Positions 15,844-18,178 of a stretch of DNA of 18,178 bases are shown here, one piece after another. A model generated the notes under the pieces. That model searched no databases, was not told the origin of the DNA, and saw only the letters and a program-made list of their open reading frames with translations. The DNA comes from a bacterium (GTDB lineage: Bacteria > Bacillota > Clostridia > Oscillospirales > Acutalibacteraceae): positions 1 through 18,178 of the forward strand of contig SFWF01000025.1 of NCBI GenBank assembly GCA_004560045.1. The letters are read 5' to 3'. The translations under genes were made by a program, and so were the position numbers. The stretch's first letter is position 1. The number at the start of each line of letters is the position of its first letter.

Positions 15844-16515
15844 TTGGCCGTTCTTAACGTGAATCCTACACGAATGGAACTTACGCGCCTGAAAAAGCAG
15901 CTTACTACCGCCGTCAGGGGTCATAAACTGCTTAAGGACAAGCGCGACGAGCTTATGCGCCGTTATCTCGACCTTATCCGCGAAAACCGCGTCCTCCGCG
16001 AGGAGGTTGAAGCCGAAATCAAAGAAGCAAACGGTCACTTTGTAAAGGCGACCGGTGTTATGTCGAAGGAAAGCCTTGATACCGCCCTCCTCGTTCCGAA
16101 GCAGGAGGCCTATCTCAGCGTCGGTTCCAAAAACGTAATGAGCGTCGACATCCCCGTTTACAGTATCGACTGGAGAACGGGGGATACCTCCGACGTTTAC
16201 AGCTACGGCTTCGCCTCGACCTCCTTTGAGCTTGACGAGGCGGTGGATAGGGTAAACGCCCTTCTGCCCAAAATGCTGAAGCTTGCCGAGGTCGAAAAGG
16301 CAACGAGCCTTATGGCAGGGGAGATAGAGAAAACGAGACGAAGGGTAAACGCTCTTGAGCACGTTATGATCCCACGCTATCGCGAAACCATTCGTATGAT
16401 AACAATGAAGCTGGAGGAAAACGACCGCTCCTCCAGAGCAAGACTTATGAAGGTCAAGGATATGATGATCAAGCAGAATATTGAAAATCATCAGGCAAAT
16501 CCCGATACTATTTAG
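15844..16515 (+). CDS. ntpD: V-type ATPase subunit D (central rotor shaft)
   Basis: Two-helix coiled-coil shaft that turns inside the A3B3 head and transmits rotation to C and the K ring. The 223-residue product shows the family start NVNPTRMELTRLKKQLTTA, a long N-terminal helix (about 8-60), a short beta region (about 75-125), and a C-terminal helix with RRVNALEHVMIPRYRETIRMI near 168-188. The start is TTG with AAAGGA about 10 nt upstream, one of the weaker starts in the operon. It ends in TAG and argH begins 14 bp later. The E. hirae genes ntpH and ntpJ that follow ntpD are not here. Confidence 0.96.
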   Translation: MAVLNVNPTRMELTRLKKQLTTAVRGHKLLKDKRDELMRRYLDLIRENRVLREEVEAEIKEANGHFVKATGVMSKESLDTALLVPKQEAYLSVGSKNVMSVDIPVYSIDWRTGDTSDVYSYGFASTSFELDEAVDRVNALLPKMLKLAEVEKATSLMAGEIEKTRRRVNALEHVMIPRYRETIRMITMKLEENDRSSRARLMKVKDMMIKQNIENHQANPDTI

Positions 16516-16529
16516 GAGTTTTTTAAAAA

Positions 16530-17903
16530 ATGAGCGAAAAAATGTGGGCAGGACGCTTTAAAAAGCAGCTTGACTCGGAGGTTAACGATTTTAATTCATC
16601 GATAAGGGTCGACTGCCGTATGTACAAAAGCGACATCGGCGGTTCTATGGCCCATGCGGCAATGCTTGCCCGTCAGGGGATAATCGGCGAGGAGGATGCC
16701 GAAGCCATAATCGGCGGCCTCGAAGGAATTTTAGCCGATCTTGACTCGGGCGTCTTGGAATTTGATATGACGGCCGAGGACATACATATGTTTGTTGAGG
16801 CCGAGCTTACAAAGCGTATAGGCGATACGGGTAAAAAGCTTCATACCGCCCGTTCGAGAAACGATCAGGTTGCCCTCGACCTACGACTTTATCTCCGCGA
16901 TCAGGTTTCCGAAATGATAGAGGAAATAAAGACCCTTATCACGGTAATTACCGATAAGGCCGAAGCCTATAAGGCTACCGTTATGCCGGGATACACCCAT
17001 CTTCAGCGGGCTCAGCCCATAACCTTCGGTCATCATTTAATGGCCTATGCTCAGATGTTCCTCCGTGATATCGAAAGGCTTCGTGATGCCTCCGACCGTA
17101 TGAATTTTTCGCCCCTCGGCTCCTGCGCGCTGGCAGGTACTACCTATCCTACCGACCGCCGCTTTGTGGCCGAAAAGCTTCAGATGCAGGGTATCTGTGA
17201 AAACAGTCTCGACGGAGTAAGCGACCGCGATTTTGCGGTTGAGATCGCTAACGCCTGCGCCCTTATTATGATGCATCTTTCCCGTTTCTCCGAGGAAATA
17301 ATCCTCTGGTCGAGCTGGGAATTCAAGTTTATCGAGCTTGACGATGCTTATTCGACCGGCTCCTCCATAATGCCCCAAAAGAAAAACCCCGATATTTCGG
17401 AGCTTGTTAGAGGAAAAACGGGCCGCGTTTACGGCGACCTTATAACCCTGCTTACCATGCTTAAGGGCCTTCCCCTTGCATACAATAAGGATATGCAGGA
17501 GGACAAGGAGGCCGTTTTCGACAGTATCGACACCGTAAGGCAGTGCCTTAATGTGTTTGCCCCGATGCTCGATACCATGACCGTAATCGAGAAAAATATG
17601 CTGGATGCCGCCGCCAAGGGCTTTATAAATGCAACCGACGTGGCCGACTATTTAACCAAGAAGGGCACCCCCTTCAGAACGGCATATAAAATTTCGGGAA
17701 CCTTAGTTGCCCACTGTATCGACAAGGGAACCGTCCTCGAAAAGCTTAGCCTTGACGAGTTTAAGAGCTTCAGCGAGGTCTTCGAGGCGGATATCTACGA
17801 CGCCATAAACCTCGAAAACTGTACCTTCAGAAGAAAGAGTGAAGGCGGCACCGCCGTAGAATCTGTCGAAGCACAGATAGCCTCGGTAAGAAGCAAGCTA
17901 TAA
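16530..17903 (+). CDS. argH: Argininosuccinate lyase
   Basis: Splits argininosuccinate into arginine and fumarate, the last step of arginine synthesis, as a cytoplasmic tetramer. The 457-residue product is full length and carries every signature: MWAGRF at 5-10, LHTARSRNDQVALDLRLYLR at 104-123, the active-site His157 in GYTHLQRAQPITFGHH, and the fumarase-superfamily loop GSSIMPQKKNPDISELVRGK at 277-296 with the catalytic serine at 278/279. AGGAG lies about 11 nt before the ATG, overlapping the end of ntpD. It is the last gene of the run; no argG lies next to it in this window. Placing argH behind an ATPase operon is unusual, and it may also have its own distant regulation that I cannot see. 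Confidence 0.97.
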   Translation: MSEKMWAGRFKKQLDSEVNDFNSSIRVDCRMYKSDIGGSMAHAAMLARQGIIGEEDAEAIIGGLEGILADLDSGVLEFDMTAEDIHMFVEAELTKRIGDTGKKLHTARSRNDQVALDLRLYLRDQVSEMIEEIKTLITVITDKAEAYKATVMPGYTHLQRAQPITFGHHLMAYAQMFLRDIERLRDASDRMNFSPLGSCALAGTTYPTDRRFVAEKLQMQGICENSLDGVSDRDFAVEIANACALIMMHLSRFSEEIILWSSWEFKFIELDDAYSTGSSIMPQKKNPDISELVRGKTGRVYGDLITLLTMLKGLPLAYNKDMQEDKEAVFDSIDTVRQCLNVFAPMLDTMTVIEKNMLDAAAKGFINATDVADYLTKKGTPFRTAYKISGTLVAHCIDKGTVLEKLSLDEFKSFSEVFEADIYDAINLENCTFRRKSEGGTAVESVEAQIASVRSKL

Positions 17904-17904
17904 T

Positions 17905-17929
17905 AAAATTAAAAAGCACCTGAAGGTGC
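17905..17929 (-). terminator. Intrinsic terminator reading on the minus strand
   Basis: GCACC-TGAA-GGTGC (17916-17929) forms a 5-bp GC-rich hairpin. On the minus strand it is followed by TTTTTAATTTTAT, the layout of a terminator for transcription coming from the right. On the plus strand no T-run follows, so it would end argH only weakly. Confidence 0.55.
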
Positions 17930-17971
17930 GGTTAGGGAAGAGGGCCTGGGGCCTAGGGCCGAGGGAAGAGG
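17930..17971. repeat. GGGAAGAGG-type dispersed repeat after argH
   Basis: GGTTAGGGAAGAGGG (17930-17944) and GAGGGAAGAGG (17961-17971) flank a stretch with three GGCC units. The same core occurs twice as inverted arms at 4638-4716, including a GGTTAGGG edge on the opposite strand. Function unknown. Confidence 0.5.
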
Positions 17972-17991
17972 CAAGCGGCGCAGATATATAA

Positions 17992-18026
17992 TTGAAAATT
18001 GAAAGTTGAAAATTGAAAATTAAAAA
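17992..18026. repeat. Five-copy TTGAAAA heptamer tandem
   Basis: Five consecutive 7-nt units: TTGAAAA, TTGAAAG, TTGAAAA, TTGAAAA, TTAAAAA. It lies in a non-coding, AT-rich spacer. Heptamer runs like this can vary in copy number by slippage. The surrounding 17904-18178 shows no convincing gene. Confidence 0.85.
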
Positions 18027-18063
18027 TCGATACCGAAAATAAGACTGCCTCGGTATCCGTCGG

Positions 18064-18121
18064 CCTTCCCTAGCAGGGAAGGGGGACCACGTAGTGGTGG
18101 ATGAGTAGAAACCTACACCAC
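18064..18121. repeat. Double-hairpin palindromic intergenic repeat
   Basis: CCTTCCCT-AGC-AGGGAAGG (18064-18082) is a perfect 8-bp hairpin. It is followed at once by ACCAC-GTA-GTGGT (18086-18098), a second 5-bp hairpin whose GTGGTG can instead pair with CACCAC at 18116-18121. From memory, closely similar GGGAAGGGGGACC-palindrome-GGTGGATGAG elements are scattered between genes of gut Firmicutes; I could not check this here. Confidence 0.6.
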
Positions 18122-18178
18122 AAAACAAAACGGGAAAATGTCCAAACTTTACTTTATCAAACATTAAACTTCGCTCGG

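Noticed and set aside
15775..16491. Minus-strand open frame of 238 codons opposite ntpD
   Set aside because: The plus strand encodes a textbook V-ATPase D subunit in the correct operon place; the antisense product is unlike any family I know.
17898..18164. Minus-strand frame of 88 codons after argH
   Set aside because: It is a translation of the hairpin repeat, the heptamer tandem and the GGGAAGAGG repeat, and runs into argH. Repeats of this type often give false small genes.
1..18178. CRISPR array, tRNA, rRNA, insertion sequence or prophage genes
   Set aside because: I saw no regularly spaced direct repeats, no cloverleaf or rRNA-like sequence, and no transposase, integrase or phage structural protein on either strand.

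Overview
The window looks like a chromosomal segment of an anaerobic, probably gut-associated, Gram-positive Firmicute (Clostridia). The reasons are near-perfect AGGAGG-type ribosome binding sites, frequent TTG/GTG starts, intermediate GC, sigma-A-like promoters, a bacterial V-type ATPase in the Enterococcus/clostridial gene order, a clostridial 2-enoate-reductase-type flavoenzyme, and intergenic palindromic and heptamer repeats like those common in gut Firmicute genomes. The lineage is inferred; there is no rRNA or other taxonomic marker here.

Region 1 (1-2427). A minus-strand membrane acyltransferase (DUF1624/HGSNAT-like), cut by the left edge, is transcribed away from a plus-strand AGCS-family sodium:amino-acid symporter. 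The symporter unit ends at a strong intrinsic terminator (2401-2427). A 20-codon membrane-peptide frame may lie between the symporter and the terminator.

Region 2 (2428-6485). A consensus-like promoter with a perfect palindrome just upstream drives a large FMN/[4Fe-4S]/FAD enoate-reductase-type enzyme. A 176-bp spacer holding a long inverted repeat follows, then both subunits of an aconitase X (AcnX) enzyme, 2 bp apart. Together they suggest a dehydrate-then-reduce pathway for an unidentified hydroxy acid or hydroxylated amino acid, between two amino-acid transporters.

Region 3 (6486-17903). Two sigma-A-like promoters, the first overlapped by a 10-bp inverted repeat, precede a long gene run: brnQ, then nine V-type ATPase genes in the order ntpF-I-K-E-C-G-A-B-D, then argH. 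The largest intergenic gap is 34 bp and no internal terminator is visible, so this is probably one operon. The rotor-ring subunit NtpK carries the residue pattern that binds Na+ in Enterococcus hirae, so the ATPase is predicted to be sodium-coupled. That fits the presence of the AGCS and BrnQ (LIVCS) carriers, which are generally Na+-coupled families.

Region 4 (17904-18178). No convincing gene. It holds a minus-strand intrinsic terminator, GGGAAGAGG-type repeats related to the 4.6-kb spacer, a five-copy TTGAAAA heptamer tandem, and a double-hairpin palindromic repeat.
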